In this document: piece by piece, positions 49,664 to 60,986 of the stretch
How the letters are laid out: each line of letters begins with the position of its first letter
How positions within the stretch are numbered: position 1 is the stretch's first letter
DNA from: Mycolicibacterium lacusdiani
Lineage (GTDB): Bacteria > Actinomycetota > Actinomycetes > Mycobacteriales > Mycobacteriaceae
Assembly: GCF_021916785.1 (NCBI RefSeq)
Contig: NZ_JAKCFC010000014.1
Location: 1 to 64,000, forward strand
DNA: 64,000 nucleotides
Reading direction: 5' to 3'
The notes under the pieces: generated by a model
The model's input: only the letters and a program-made list of their open reading frames with translations
Told to the model about the DNA's origin: nothing
Databases searched by the model: none
Program-made: the position numbers and the translations under genes

Positions 49664-50314
49664 TCACGCCGCTCCCTCGCCGAGGTAGCGCACCCACGCC
49701 GGGTCGAGTTCCTTGACCGTCGAGAGCAGCCGCCAGTGCTGCCCCTTGGGCGGTAGCGGCGTCGCCCGCAGCGTCCAGCCCAGCTCGCTGAGCATGTGGT
49801 CGGCCTTGCGGTGATTGCACTGCGCGCAGGCGGCGACGCAGTTCTCCCACGAGTGCTCGCCGCCGCGGCTGCGCGGGATGACGTGGTCGACGGTGTCGGC
49901 CTTCTGTCCGCAGTACGCGCAGCGGAACCGGTCGCGGTGCATGAGCGCGGCCCGCGTCATCGGCACCCGCGCCCGATACGGCACCCGCACGAACGTCCGC
50001 AGTCGGATCACCGACGGGACCGTGATGGTGCGGGTGGCGGAGTGGATGACCGGACCCGAGGGATCCTCGTGCACGACGTCGGCCTTGCCGCACATCAGCA
50101 TGATCACCGCGCGCCGCATCGGCAGCGCGGTCAGCGGCTCGTAGGTGGAGTTCAGCAGCAGCACCCGGCGACGACCCCAGATGGACGCCTGGCTTCCCAC
50201 CCGGCCGTCGACGGTCGCGTGCAGGAACGCGCCCGCTGCAGGAGCAGCAGGGAGCCCGGTCAAACCCGTCGCGGTCCCGTGTTGCCGGCCGCGACTTCTT
50301 CCTCGCTGCGACAT
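49664..50314 (-). CDS. HNH endonuclease family protein (Rv2469c-like)
   Basis: A 216-residue protein. The N-terminal part includes LLLNSTYEPLTALPMRRAVIML, typical of this actinobacterial HNH subfamily. The C-terminal ββα-metal domain has CAYCGQKADTVDHVIPRSRGGEHSWENCVAACAQCN (given here in pieces: CAYCG, DHVIPRSRGG, NCVAACAQC), with His, Asn and both CxxC pairs intact. ATG 50314 follows GGAGG at 4 nt and is preferred to an upstream ATG at 50341. A DNA nuclease role is likely but the target is unknown. Confidence 0.87.
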   Translation of the reverse strand: MSQRGRSRGRQHGTATGLTGLPAAPAAGAFLHATVDGRVGSQASIWGRRRVLLLNSTYEPLTALPMRRAVIMLMCGKADVVHEDPSGPVIHSATRTITVPSVIRLRTFVRVPYRARVPMTRAALMHRDRFRCAYCGQKADTVDHVIPRSRGGEHSWENCVAACAQCNHRKADHMLSELGWTLRATPLPPKGQHWRLLSTVKELDPAWVRYLGEGAA

Positions 50315-50447
50315 ACGCCCTCCGAGGAGACAGTCCACCATGGATCCGAGTCGTCCGCACGACAATTCTGACCGTGTTCGCAGGTCAGTTCGATGAACAA
50401 CGCGTGACGTCGACGCCTGCGACGCGGCCCCGAGACAGCGGAGGACA

Positions 50448-50852
50448 ATGGACGCCGTGACAGACGATTCCCGGTCGTTCTACGACGCGGTCGGCGGCGC
50501 GGAGACGTTCCGCAGGATCGTGGGCCGCTTCTACGAGCTGGTGCGCGACGACGAGATCCTGCGCCCGCTCTACCCGGAAGAAGACCTCGCGGCTGCCGAA
50601 GTCCGTCTGCTGATGTTCCTCGAGCAGTACTGGGGCGGCCCGCGCACCTACTCCGACCAGCGCGGACATCCACGGCTGCGGATGCGTCATGCGCCTTTCC
50701 GAATCGGCTTCCTCGAACGCGACGCCTGGCTGCGGTGCATGCACACCGCCGTCGCGGAGATCGACGCCCAGACGCTGGACGACGCGCATCGCAAGGCGCT
50801 CCTGGACTACCTCGAGATGGCCGCCCAGTCGATGGTCAACTCGACGTTCTGA
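50448..50852 (+). CDS. glbO: Truncated hemoglobin, group II
   Basis: A 134-residue 2-on-2 globin. Features are FYDAVGGAETFRRIVGRFY, LRPLYPEEDLAAAEVRLLMFLEQYWGGP (given in two pieces: LRPLYPEEDL, LLMFLEQYWGGP), the proximal heme His in LRMRHAPFRI and a Trp in ERDAWLRCMH at the G8 position. Group II globins bind O2 tightly; in mycobacteria GlbO associates with membranes and may support respiration or peroxide chemistry. It is 21 bp upstream of aglA. Confidence 0.95.
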   Translation: MDAVTDDSRSFYDAVGGAETFRRIVGRFYELVRDDEILRPLYPEEDLAAAEVRLLMFLEQYWGGPRTYSDQRGHPRLRMRHAPFRIGFLERDAWLRCMHTAVAEIDAQTLDDAHRKALLDYLEMAAQSMVNSTF

Positions 50853-50873
50853 CTTGCGGCAGGATGGGTTGGC

Positions 50874-52442
50874 GTGACCCAATCCCCCGACGCGTGGTGG
50901 TCCCGCGCCGTGTTCTACCAGGCCTACCCACGGTCGTTCCGCGATAGCAACTCCGACGGCGTCGGCGACCTCGACGGCGTCACCGATGGCTTGGACTACC
51001 TGGCCCGGCTCGGCATCGATGCGCTGTGGCTGAACCCGGTGATGGTCTCGCCGATGGCCGACCACGGCTACGACGTGGCCGACCCCCGCGACGTCGACCC
51101 GATCTTCGGTGGGCTCGACGCGCTGGACCGGCTGATCGAGGCCGCCCACGCGCGCGACATCAAGATCACGATGGATCTCGTCCCGAATCACACCAGCTCC
51201 CGACACCCGTGGTTCGAGGCGGCTCGGGCCGCAGGCCCTGGCAGCGCCCAGCGTGAGCGCTACGTCTTCCGCGAGGGCAGTGGGACCGACGGCATCCATC
51301 CGCCGAACAACTGGGTGTCGGTCTTCGGCGGCCCCGCGTGGACCCGCGTCGTCGAACCCGACGGCAACCCCGGCGAGTGGTACCTGCACCTGTTCGACCC
51401 CGAGCAGCCCGACCTCAACTGGGAGAACCCGGAGGTCTTCGACGACCTCGAGAAGACGCTGCGGTTCTGGCTGGAGCGGGGCGTCGACGGGTTCCGCATC
51501 GACGTCGCGCACGGCATGTCGAAGCCACCGGGCCTGCCCGACATGGCCACCACCGATCTCGCGATGCTGAGCCACGACTCGGAGGACCCGCGCTTCAACC
51601 ACGACGGCGTGCACGACATCCACCGCGGGATCAGGACCATCGTCAACGACCATCCCGAGGCCGTGACGATCGGCGAGATCTGGGTGTTCGACAACGAGGA
51701 CTTCGCGAAGTACCTGCGGCCCGACGAACTGCACCTGGGCTTCAACTTCCGCCTCGTCCGCGCCGAGTTCGACGCGATCGAGGTGCGCGAGGCGATCGAG
51801 AACTCGCTTGCGGCAGCGGATCTGGCCGGCTCTCCCCCGACGTGGACGCTGTCCAACCACGACGTCGACCGGGAGGTCAGTCGCTACGGTGGCGGCGAGG
51901 TCGGTTTGGCGCGCGCGCGGGCGATGGCGCTGGTGATGCTCGCGCTGCCAGGCGTGGTGTTCGTCTACAACGGCGAAGAACTCGGCCTGCCCAACGTCGA
52001 CCTGCCCGACGAGGTGCTGCAAGACCCGGTGTGGGAGCGATCCGACCACACCGAGCGCGGCCGCGACGGGTGCCGGGTGCCCATGCCGTGGTCGGGCGAC
52101 ACGCCGCCGTTCGGCTTCAGTTCCTCACCGGACACGTGGCTGCCGATGCCTCCCGAGTGGGCGGCATTGACCGTGGAGAAGCAGGACGGCGTCGAGGGTT
52201 CGACGCTGGAGTTCTTCCGTCGCGCGATCGAACTGCGGCACGGAAGAACCGATCTCGGCACCGGCGTGGAGTGGCTCGCGACGCCGACCGGAGTGCTCGC
52301 CTTCCGCGGACCCGACGGCGTGACGTGTCTGCTCAACGCCACTGATCACCCCGTGCCACTGTCCGACGAGGACGTGCTGATCACCAGCGCTCCCCTGGTG
52401 CGCGGTGACCTGCCGCCCAACGCCGCGGCCTGGGTGTCCTAA
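50874..52442 (+). CDS. aglA: Alpha-glucosidase, glycoside hydrolase family 13
   Basis: A 522-residue GH13 enzyme. All four conserved regions are present: DLVPNHTSSRHPWF (I), DGFRIDVAHGM with the nucleophile Asp (II), TIGEIWVFDNE with the acid Glu (III) and LSNHDVDREVSRY (IV). The N-terminus WWSRAVFYQAYPRSFRDSN is typical of oligo-1,6-glucosidase/trehalose-type members. It releases glucose from small alpha-glucans in the cytosol. GTG 50874 has AGGA at 9 nt. Its stop codon overlaps that of the convergent downstream gene by 4 bp. Confidence 0.93.
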   Translation: MTQSPDAWWSRAVFYQAYPRSFRDSNSDGVGDLDGVTDGLDYLARLGIDALWLNPVMVSPMADHGYDVADPRDVDPIFGGLDALDRLIEAAHARDIKITMDLVPNHTSSRHPWFEAARAAGPGSAQRERYVFREGSGTDGIHPPNNWVSVFGGPAWTRVVEPDGNPGEWYLHLFDPEQPDLNWENPEVFDDLEKTLRFWLERGVDGFRIDVAHGMSKPPGLPDMATTDLAMLSHDSEDPRFNHDGVHDIHRGIRTIVNDHPEAVTIGEIWVFDNEDFAKYLRPDELHLGFNFRLVRAEFDAIEVREAIENSLAAADLAGSPPTWTLSNHDVDREVSRYGGGEVGLARARAMALVMLALPGVVFVYNGEELGLPNVDLPDEVLQDPVWERSDHTERGRDGCRVPMPWSGDTPPFGFSSSPDTWLPMPPEWAALTVEKQDGVEGSTLEFFRRAIELRHGRTDLGTGVEWLATPTGVLAFRGPDGVTCLLNATDHPVPLSDEDVLITSAPLVRGDLPPNAAAWVS

Positions 52443-53122
52443 CGCAAGACCAGCGCCGGGTCGCCGCGGCGGCGGTACACGGTGCCGAACCTCGCGTCGA
52501 CGCGCACCCATGACGGGTGCACGCGTACCCGCACCACTTCGTCGGCCGCCACCGACTCCGGAGCGAAGTCGTCGGCTCGCGAGGGTGACTGCGGCAGGAA
52601 ACCCATTGCGGTCAAGGCGAATACGCACCTCATGGGAACGCCGACCGATGCGTCGCCCGAGCTGACGGCCACTACCTCCTGGTCGAGCAGCGATGCCGGG
52701 GGGCCGTGCGCGCTGCCGTGCTCCTTGGCCAGGGCGACGCCGCGCTGCGCCAGGTCGAGCACCGCACGCGCCGGCACGTCGTCGAGGTGAACGAATCCGC
52801 TGTCCGGGGGCAGGGCACCACGCCAGGCCGAATCCATGGCGAAGCCCGTGTCCACGAAGCCGGACCGGTCCATCGCCGGCAGCGAACGCGCCAGCGCGTC
52901 GGCGCCGGCCGACAGGTCCGAGGGACGCACCCGGCCACCGACCACGCGGCTGGCGAGGACGTCGAAACCCGTTGCGACCCAGGCGACGACCAAGCCATCG
53001 GCACGTTCGCGGAACCTGATCACGGCCGACTCGTCGAGCCGCAGCACCCGATCGACGAACGTCGCCAGGTCGTCGCGGTGCGCGCCGCCGTCGAGCCACA
53101 GACCGCGTTCCCCGGCGCTCAT
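52439..53122 (-). CDS. Conserved mycobacterial protein (Rv2474c-like), function unknown
   Basis: A 227-residue protein that starts MSAGERGLWLDGGAHRDDLA. It contains VVAWVATGFDVLASRVVGG, RGALPPDSGFVHLDDVPARAV and a C-terminal VRVRVHPSWVRVDARFGTVY. It reads as a mixed alpha/beta soluble protein without signal peptide or recognised catalytic motif. The ATG at 53122 overlaps the thioesterase stop by 4 bp, so it is coupled to that gene and, through it, to gdh. Position matches Rv2474c. Confidence 0.8.
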   Translation of the reverse strand: MSAGERGLWLDGGAHRDDLATFVDRVLRLDESAVIRFRERADGLVVAWVATGFDVLASRVVGGRVRPSDLSAGADALARSLPAMDRSGFVDTGFAMDSAWRGALPPDSGFVHLDDVPARAVLDLAQRGVALAKEHGSAHGPPASLLDQEVVAVSSGDASVGVPMRCVFALTAMGFLPQSPSRADDFAPESVAADEVVRVRVHPSWVRVDARFGTVYRRRGDPALVLR

Positions 53123-53559
53123 CGCTGGTAGCGCTGGAGGTACTCCCGATGATGCGGCGCCAGGCGCACCAACTTCTGCGCCTCGATGTCGAACGCGGCC
53201 AGCTGCGTCTCGGCGATCACCGCGGGCTTCGAATCCGGATCCGCCAGCACAGAACGCACCTCGTAGCCGAGCGTGAAGTCGACCGCACGCAGGCGGTTGA
53301 CCCAAATGGTCACCTGCAGCGGCGAATCGGCGAGTCGCAGCTGGCCCTTGTACGCGACGCGCACCTCGGCGATCAGCAGCCCGGTGGTCGCGAAGTCGTC
53401 GGCGAACGGCTTGGTGAGGAACGGCACGCGCGCCTCTTCGAGGATCGTCACCATCGTCGCGTGATTGACGTGCTGGTACATGTCGATGTCCGACCATCGC
53501 ACCGGCACCGGTGTCGTGAACCGCTCCCGACCGTCGATCCGTGGCGGCTGGTCCGTCAC
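53119..53559 (-). CDS. Acyl-CoA thioesterase, hotdog fold (Rv2475c-like)
   Basis: A 146-residue 4-hydroxybenzoyl-CoA thioesterase/YbgC-type protein. The diagnostic WSDIDMYQHVNHATMVTILEE carries the catalytic Asp and the conserved His-Val-Asn; later strands include LIAEVRVAYKGQLRLAD and DFTLGYEVRSVLAD. It hydrolyses an acyl-CoA of unknown chain. GTG 53559 overlaps the gdh stop (GTGA), so gdh, this gene and the next form one coupled unit. Confidence 0.9.
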   Translation of the reverse strand: MTDQPPRIDGRERFTTPVPVRWSDIDMYQHVNHATMVTILEEARVPFLTKPFADDFATTGLLIAEVRVAYKGQLRLADSPLQVTIWVNRLRAVDFTLGYEVRSVLADPDSKPAVIAETQLAAFDIEAQKLVRLAPHHREYLQRYQR

Positions 53560-56500
53560 CCGGTGGCTCCCGTTCCGCTCGTCCTGGTCATGCTTCGTAT
53601 CTGGCGCGCCGCCACCGACAGCGTCGCCAGATCCTTCTCGCCGTCGTCGTAGATCTCGGTGAGGGTGCGCCGCGCTCGCGCGACACGCGAGCTGTTCGTG
53701 TGCTCCCACTCCTCGATCTTCTGCTCGCCGGTCTCCTCCGGCTCCCCCACCGCCAGCACGTCGAGGCACAATGCGCGCAGCGAACCGTAGATGTCGTCGC
53801 GAATCGCCAGACGTGCCAACGAATGCCAACGGTCGTCGCGGGCCAGGCCCGACACGGCGGTCAGCAGTCCGTCGGTGCCGAGGTGATCCATCAGCGCGAA
53901 GTAGGCGTCGGCCACCTCCGCGGGCTCGCGGTCCACGATGTCGGCGATGTCGATGATGTCGAGCAGGCTGTACTGGTAGAGCCCCGTCGCGACCATCGTG
54001 GCGAGATCCTCCGAGACGCCCTTGGCGGTGAACTCGGCGGACTGCTGGGCCACGATGTCCCTGTCGGACCCGCGCAACCACTCCGACATCCGCGGGGTCA
54101 GCGCAGCCACCTTCGACGCGAAGCGGTTTACCTCGGCGCCGACGGCCAGCGGCTGTGGACGGTAGTTCAGCAGCCACCGGCTCGCCCGGTCGATGAGCCT
54201 GCGCAGATCCAGCGTCATGCGGTCCGTCACCGAGACCGGAACACCCTGGGCAGCAGCCTCTCTGATCCCGAGCCACACCTCCCCGACGCGGAAGATCTCG
54301 TCGACGGCGACGAAACTGCGTACCGCGTCGACCGGCCCGACGCCGGTGTCCTCGGTGACCCGGTAGGCGTAGGTGATGCCGCTGGTGTCGACGAGATCGT
54401 TGACGAGCATGGTCGTCACGATCTCGCGCCGCAGCTGATGGGTACGGATGTCGGGCCCGAAGCCCTCGCGCAACTGCGACGGGAAGTACTCCGGCAGACG
54501 CGCCGCGAACACTTCCTGGTCGGGCAGGTCGGTCGCCAGCAGGTCGTCCTTCAAAGCCAGCTTGACGTGCGCCATGAGCGTCGCCAACTCCGGTGAGGTG
54601 AGACCCAGCCCGAGGTCGATGCGCCTGCGAATCTCCTTCTCCGGCGGCAACGCCTCGAGTTCGCGGTTCAGTCCCCGGCGGGCGGTGAGTTCCTTGATCT
54701 GGCGGGAGTGCACGGGCAGCAGGCTCGCGGCGTTGGCTCGGCTGGTCCCCATCAGGTCGTTCTGCGAGGCATTGTCGGCGAGCACGAGCTGGCCGACCTC
54801 GTCGGTCATCGACATCAACAGACCGGTGCGCTCCTCGGCGCTGACCTTGCCCGCCGTGACGAGCGCGTCGACGAGGATCTTGATGTTGACCTCGTGATCC
54901 GAGCAATCCACGCCTGCGGAGTTGTCCATCGCGTCGGTGTTGATCCGCCCGCCGTTCAGGTCGAACTCGATGCGGCCGCGTTGCGTCACGCCGAGGTTGC
55001 CGCCCTCGCCGACGACCCTGGCGCGCAACTGGTTCCCGTTGACGCGGATCGGGTCGTTGGCGCGGTCACCGACGTCGGCGTCGGACTCGGTCTCGGCCTT
55101 GACGTAGGTGCCGATGCCGCCGTTCCAGAACAGGTCGACCGGCGCCAGCAGGATGGCCTTCATCAGGGCGGGCGGCGTCATCTCCTCGGCGTCATACGAC
55201 AGGCCAAGTGCCGCGCGGACCTGGGGACTGACCGGGATCGACTTCTGTTCCCTGCTGTAGATGCCGCCACCCTCGCTGAGCAGGCTGCGGTCGTAGTCGT
55301 CCCAACTCGACCGCGGAAGGGCGAACATCCGGTGGCGCTCGTCCCACGAACTCGCCGCATCGGGGTTCGGGTCGAGGAAGACGTGCCGGTGGTCGAACGC
55401 CGCGACCAGCCGAATGTGCTTGGACAGCAACATCCCGTTGCCGAACACGTCACCGCTCATGTCACCGACGCCCACGACGGTGAAGTCCTCGGTCTGCGTG
55501 TCGTGGCCCATTTCGCGGAAGTGTCGCTTCACCGATTCCCACGCGCCCTTGGCCGTGATGCCCATCGCCTTGTGGTCGTAGCCCACCGACCCGCCGGAGG
55601 CGAACGCGTCGCCGAGCCAGAATCCGTAGGACTTCGCGACCTCGTTGGCGATGTCGGAGAACGTGGCGGTGCCCTTGTCCGCGGCCACCACCAGATAGGC
55701 GTCGTCGCCGTCGCGCCGTACCACCCGGTCGGGCACCGTGACGGTGCCGCTCACGGTGTCGACGTTGTCGGTGACGTCGAGCAGCCCTCCGATGAACAGG
55801 CGGTAGCACGCCACGCCCTCGGCACGCTGCGCGTCGCGGTCGGCGGCCGGGTCACCGGTGGGCGACGGCGGGTTCTTCAGCACGAACCCGCCCTTGGCGC
55901 CCACGGGCACGATCACCGCGTTCTTGACTGCCTGGGCCTTGACGAGTCCGAGGACCTCGGTGCGGAAGTCCTCCTTGCGGTCCGACCACCGCAGGCCGCC
56001 GCGTGCGACGTTGCCGAACCGCAGGTGCACGCCCTCCACCCGCGGCGAGTACACGAAGATCTCGTACTTCGGCCGCGGCAAGGGGAGTTCGTCGATCAGG
56101 CGCGGATTCAGCTTGATCGACAGCACGTTCTGCTCGCGCGCCGAGCCGGCGCGGGTGACGAAGTAGTTGGTGCGCAGCGTCGCCTGGATCATCGACGCGA
56201 ACGCCCGCAGTACGCGGTCGGTGTCGAGGCTGACGAGCGCCTCGATGTCGGCCGCCACGACGGCGGCTGCGGCCTGCGCGTCGGGGCGGGTGTCGGACTC
56301 CGACGGATCGAACAGCGCCTCGAACAACCGCACCAGCGCGACCGCGGTGTCGGGGTTGCCGTTGACGACGGTCTCGATGTGGCTCTGGCTGTACGGAAAA
56401 CCCGCCTGCCGCAGGTACTTCGCGTAACTCCGCAGAATCGTCACCTGCTGCCAGGTGAGCCCTGCCCGCAACACCAGCTCGTTGAACCGGTCGATCTCGA

Positions 56501-58424
56501 CCCGGCCCTGCCAGATCGCGGTGACGGCGTCGGCGAACCGGGTGGCGGTGGCGGCGCGTTCCTCGGCGTCGTCGGGGTCCGGTATCGACGGGTGTACCGC
56601 GATCTTGAACTGGTAGATCCACACCGGCAGACCGTCTTTGCGGGTGACGGTGAACGGCCGTTCCTCGAGCACGACGACGCCCATCGACTGCAGCATCGGC
56701 AGCAATTCGCTCAGCGATGCGGATCGCCCGCCGAGATACCAGGTCAATTGCGCGGCATGGTCTTCGGCGCCGTCGGCGAACACCAACTTGACCGAGTCGT
56801 CCGACAAATGCTCGATGATCTCGATGTCCGCGATGGCGTCGTCCGGGCTGAACGCCTGCTTGTAGACCTCCGGGAACGCCGCTGCGTAGTGCTCGGCGTC
56901 GGTGTGGCTGATGGCGCCGTCTCGCACCGCACCCATCAAACGGTCGCCCCACGTACGCGCGGCCTCCGTCAGCAGGCTCTGCACCCGGGTCTCGTTCTCC
57001 AGCGACGTGTCGACGTCGGTCCGCACCGAGCCGTCCGGCAGCTTGACCGTGAAGTGAACGACGGCCCAGGGGGATTCACTGACGCGCGCGGTGTACTCGA
57101 TGGACAGGCCACCGAACTCGCGGACCAGGATGTCCTGCATCTCCAACCGGACGGCGGTCGTGTACCGGTCGCGTGGCAGGTACACCAGGCACGAGACGAA
57201 GTGCGCGAGCTTGTCGGCCCGCAGGAACAGCAGGGCCCGTCGCCGTGACCCGAGGTCGACCACGGCCTTGGCCCGCTCCAGCAGATCACGTGCGGTGAGC
57301 GAGAAGAGTTCCGGCCGCGGGATGGTCTGGATGATGTCGAGGACCAGCTGGCCGGGATGGCTGGGATCACCGTGCGCGAGCGCCAGCGCCTCGTTGACAC
57401 GGCGCGATATCAGCGGAATCTCCAGCACGTTCGCATTCGCCGCGGCGACCGTGAACAGACCCACGAACCGGTGCTCGATCGTGGTGCCACCGGGCAGGTT
57501 CTCCCGGACCACCACGATGTACGGGTACGCGCCGTAGCGCAGGTAGCTCGGCATGGTCGCCTGGGCGAGCACCAGCAGGTCGTCGTCGCCGGTGAGCTGG
57601 GGCAGCACGTCGGTGCGCAGCCGCAGCACACCGAGCCGGCTGGCGGGCTCCACCGATGCCTCGCCGTTGCGCACCGCGCAACGCTGGTAGCCGAGCATCA
57701 CGAAGTGACCGGCAGCCAGCCAGCGCAGCAGCGCCGCCACGTCGCGGCGGTCGTAGCTCGGGAAGTTGCCCGCCACGTCGGAGTCGAGCGCGTTGGCCAG
57801 CCCGACCAGCATCGCGTTCAGCGCGCCGGTGTCGACGGCGACCTGGCGGGCATCGGCGAGCACGTTGGGCAGCAGCTCGGCTGCCTCCGTCACGGCCTTC
57901 GCGTCGGCGGACGGCGAGAGTTCGACGTGGATCCAGGATTCGTCGATGCCGTCCCTGGCTGCCTGCGGATCGGCGGCGGGCTGCATGTCGAGCAGCTCGC
58001 CGTTGGCGCTGCGGCGCACCCGGAACACCGGATTCATGATCGCCACGTAGGCGACGCCGAGGCGGTGCAGCAGCACGGTGACCGAGTCCATCGACATCGC
58101 GCTGGCGTCGGTGACGATCTGTATCGCGGGGCCGCAACCGGATTGGTCACCCGAGGCGTACACCGCGACCTTGGTCTCGCCCATCGATCGCTTTCGGCCC
58201 ACCTTGCCGTGAGCGGCGAGCAGCGCCGGCGTGACGATGCCGCCTGCGATGGAACGGGCGATCGGCGCGGTGACGGTGGAGTCCGCGGCGGGTGCGTCAC
58301 CGTGCGGTCCCCGGTGGGTCTGCAGGTACGCCCTGGCGAGCGTGGCGTTGGGATCCTGGCTGGGAATCGTCGTCGTCTCAGCCGAGCCGTCGGCGCCTCT
58401 GCCGCTTCCCGGAATCACCGTCAT
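53556..58424 (-). CDS. gdh: NAD-specific glutamate dehydrogenase, large (180-kDa) type
   Basis: A 1622-residue enzyme, the length of the S_NAD-GDH class. The N-terminal ~700 residues are ACT-like and regulatory domains. The catalytic core follows, with RGGLRWSDRKEDFRTEVLGL, QAVKNAVIVPVGAKGGFVLK (the Lys-bearing glutamate site) and the Rossmann segment TVVGVGDMSGDVFGNGMLL. The C-terminal ~400 residues are helical. It oxidatively deaminates glutamate to 2-oxoglutarate. In mycobacteria this enzyme is inhibited by the FHA protein GarA under control of PknG (established for M. tuberculosis/M. smegmatis by recall); neither is in the window. Full length, no break. Confidence 0.97.
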   Translation of the reverse strand: MTVIPGSGRGADGSAETTTIPSQDPNATLARAYLQTHRGPHGDAPAADSTVTAPIARSIAGGIVTPALLAAHGKVGRKRSMGETKVAVYASGDQSGCGPAIQIVTDASAMSMDSVTVLLHRLGVAYVAIMNPVFRVRRSANGELLDMQPAADPQAARDGIDESWIHVELSPSADAKAVTEAAELLPNVLADARQVAVDTGALNAMLVGLANALDSDVAGNFPSYDRRDVAALLRWLAAGHFVMLGYQRCAVRNGEASVEPASRLGVLRLRTDVLPQLTGDDDLLVLAQATMPSYLRYGAYPYIVVVRENLPGGTTIEHRFVGLFTVAAANANVLEIPLISRRVNEALALAHGDPSHPGQLVLDIIQTIPRPELFSLTARDLLERAKAVVDLGSRRRALLFLRADKLAHFVSCLVYLPRDRYTTAVRLEMQDILVREFGGLSIEYTARVSESPWAVVHFTVKLPDGSVRTDVDTSLENETRVQSLLTEAARTWGDRLMGAVRDGAISHTDAEHYAAAFPEVYKQAFSPDDAIADIEIIEHLSDDSVKLVFADGAEDHAAQLTWYLGGRSASLSELLPMLQSMGVVVLEERPFTVTRKDGLPVWIYQFKIAVHPSIPDPDDAEERAATATRFADAVTAIWQGRVEIDRFNELVLRAGLTWQQVTILRSYAKYLRQAGFPYSQSHIETVVNGNPDTAVALVRLFEALFDPSESDTRPDAQAAAAVVAADIEALVSLDTDRVLRAFASMIQATLRTNYFVTRAGSAREQNVLSIKLNPRLIDELPLPRPKYEIFVYSPRVEGVHLRFGNVARGGLRWSDRKEDFRTEVLGLVKAQAVKNAVIVPVGAKGGFVLKNPPSPTGDPAADRDAQRAEGVACYRLFIGGLLDVTDNVDTVSGTVTVPDRVVRRDGDDAYLVVAADKGTATFSDIANEVAKSYGFWLGDAFASGGSVGYDHKAMGITAKGAWESVKRHFREMGHDTQTEDFTVVGVGDMSGDVFGNGMLLSKHIRLVAAFDHRHVFLDPNPDAASSWDERHRMFALPRSSWDDYDRSLLSEGGGIYSREQKSIPVSPQVRAALGLSYDAEEMTPPALMKAILLAPVDLFWNGGIGTYVKAETESDADVGDRANDPIRVNGNQLRARVVGEGGNLGVTQRGRIEFDLNGGRINTDAMDNSAGVDCSDHEVNIKILVDALVTAGKVSAEERTGLLMSMTDEVGQLVLADNASQNDLMGTSRANAASLLPVHSRQIKELTARRGLNRELEALPPEKEIRRRIDLGLGLTSPELATLMAHVKLALKDDLLATDLPDQEVFAARLPEYFPSQLREGFGPDIRTHQLRREIVTTMLVNDLVDTSGITYAYRVTEDTGVGPVDAVRSFVAVDEIFRVGEVWLGIREAAAQGVPVSVTDRMTLDLRRLIDRASRWLLNYRPQPLAVGAEVNRFASKVAALTPRMSEWLRGSDRDIVAQQSAEFTAKGVSEDLATMVATGLYQYSLLDIIDIADIVDREPAEVADAYFALMDHLGTDGLLTAVSGLARDDRWHSLARLAIRDDIYGSLRALCLDVLAVGEPEETGEQKIEEWEHTNSSRVARARRTLTEIYDDGEKDLATLSVAARQIRSMTRTSGTGATG

Positions 58425-58554
58425 GCCGATCTACTCCCGCCTGCGCGCCGTCCGTCGTTGGCCCGCTCCGCCGGCCCCACGGGGACGGCGGAGCGATGGC
58501 ACGCAGCAGCGACACTAGTAGCCCCCGTGGCCCCCGCGCGCCTACCCGGCGAGA

Positions 58555-60228
<1,674 letters not shown>

Positions 60229-60321
60229 GCCGTTGCGTTGCCTTTCGTCTCCCCGGGTAATGCTCGGAGACCATCCTAGGCGTCACCGCGTCGGCCGAAC
60301 CGACGGAGGCTGTCGGGACGG

Positions 60322-60834
60322 CTACGCCGTGAGCGTGAGCCCAGCCTCCGGCGCCGACCCGTCGGACGAGCCGTCCGAACCGTCGTCGTCGACGTCACCG
60401 GGGTCGACGTCACCGGTCCCGGCGGATTCCGTGCCCGCATCGCCACCGTCCCCGGTGCCCGGGCCGACGCCGGCCAGTCGCCGCGTCGAGGTGATGCGGG
60501 CGACGCTGCGCGCGAGGTCCGGCCCGACGGAGATGGCGCGGATCTCATTGGTCGAGCGCTTGTTGCCCTCCTTGTCGTCGTACTCATTGGTGTAGAGGTG
60601 CCCGACGACCACGACCGGGTCGCCCTTGACGAGCGATCCGCCGGCTCCCAGGGCCAGCGCGCCCCAGCAGCTGACCGTCACGTAGAGCGTGTCCCCGGCC
60701 TGCCAACTGCCGTCGGCCGCCTTGCGGCGGGAGTTGCTCGCCACCCGGAGGCGGGTGAGGTCCTGCTCGCCGACGCGGCGCCGCACGGGCTCGCTGACGA
60801 TGTTGCCGACGAGGGCGATGGGTGTCTCGAACAT
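60322..60834 (-). CDS. ssb: Single-stranded DNA-binding protein, second paralogue
   Basis: A 170-residue protein. The OB fold covers residues 1-110: MFETPIALVGNIVSEPVRRR, LTRLRVASNSRRKAADGSW, TLYVTVSCWGALA and VVVVGHLYTNEYDD. The C-terminal third is disordered, rich in Gly, Asp, Ser. The usual acidic Asp-Asp-x-Pro-Phe tip that recruits repair proteins is absent; the protein ends EAGLTLTA. ATG 60834 follows GAGGA at 6 nt. It matches M. tuberculosis Rv2478c, the non-essential SsbB. It binds ssDNA, perhaps in stress or transformation-like uptake. Confidence 0.92.
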   Translation of the reverse strand: MFETPIALVGNIVSEPVRRRVGEQDLTRLRVASNSRRKAADGSWQAGDTLYVTVSCWGALALGAGGSLVKGDPVVVVGHLYTNEYDDKEGNKRSTNEIRAISVGPDLARSVARITSTRRLAGVGPGTGDGGDAGTESAGTGDVDPGDVDDDGSDGSSDGSAPEAGLTLTA

Positions 60835-60986
60835 TGGTGTTCCTCTCGTATCGCTACTGGCGATGTCCACGATGGACACCTCCATTCACGGCGCGAGGGG
60901 TGACGAGGACGCGGCTGAACCGAGCCCACGATGCCGCGCTGTGGATGAAACCCGGACTGGGGATGGATGGGCGGGGCCCGACCTCG

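Noticed and set aside
54708..57248. 846-codon open frame antisense to gdh
   Set aside because: High-GC third-position bias keeps the opposite frame open; composition is His/Val/Arg-rich without motifs, while the sense frame is a full, motif-complete glutamate dehydrogenase.
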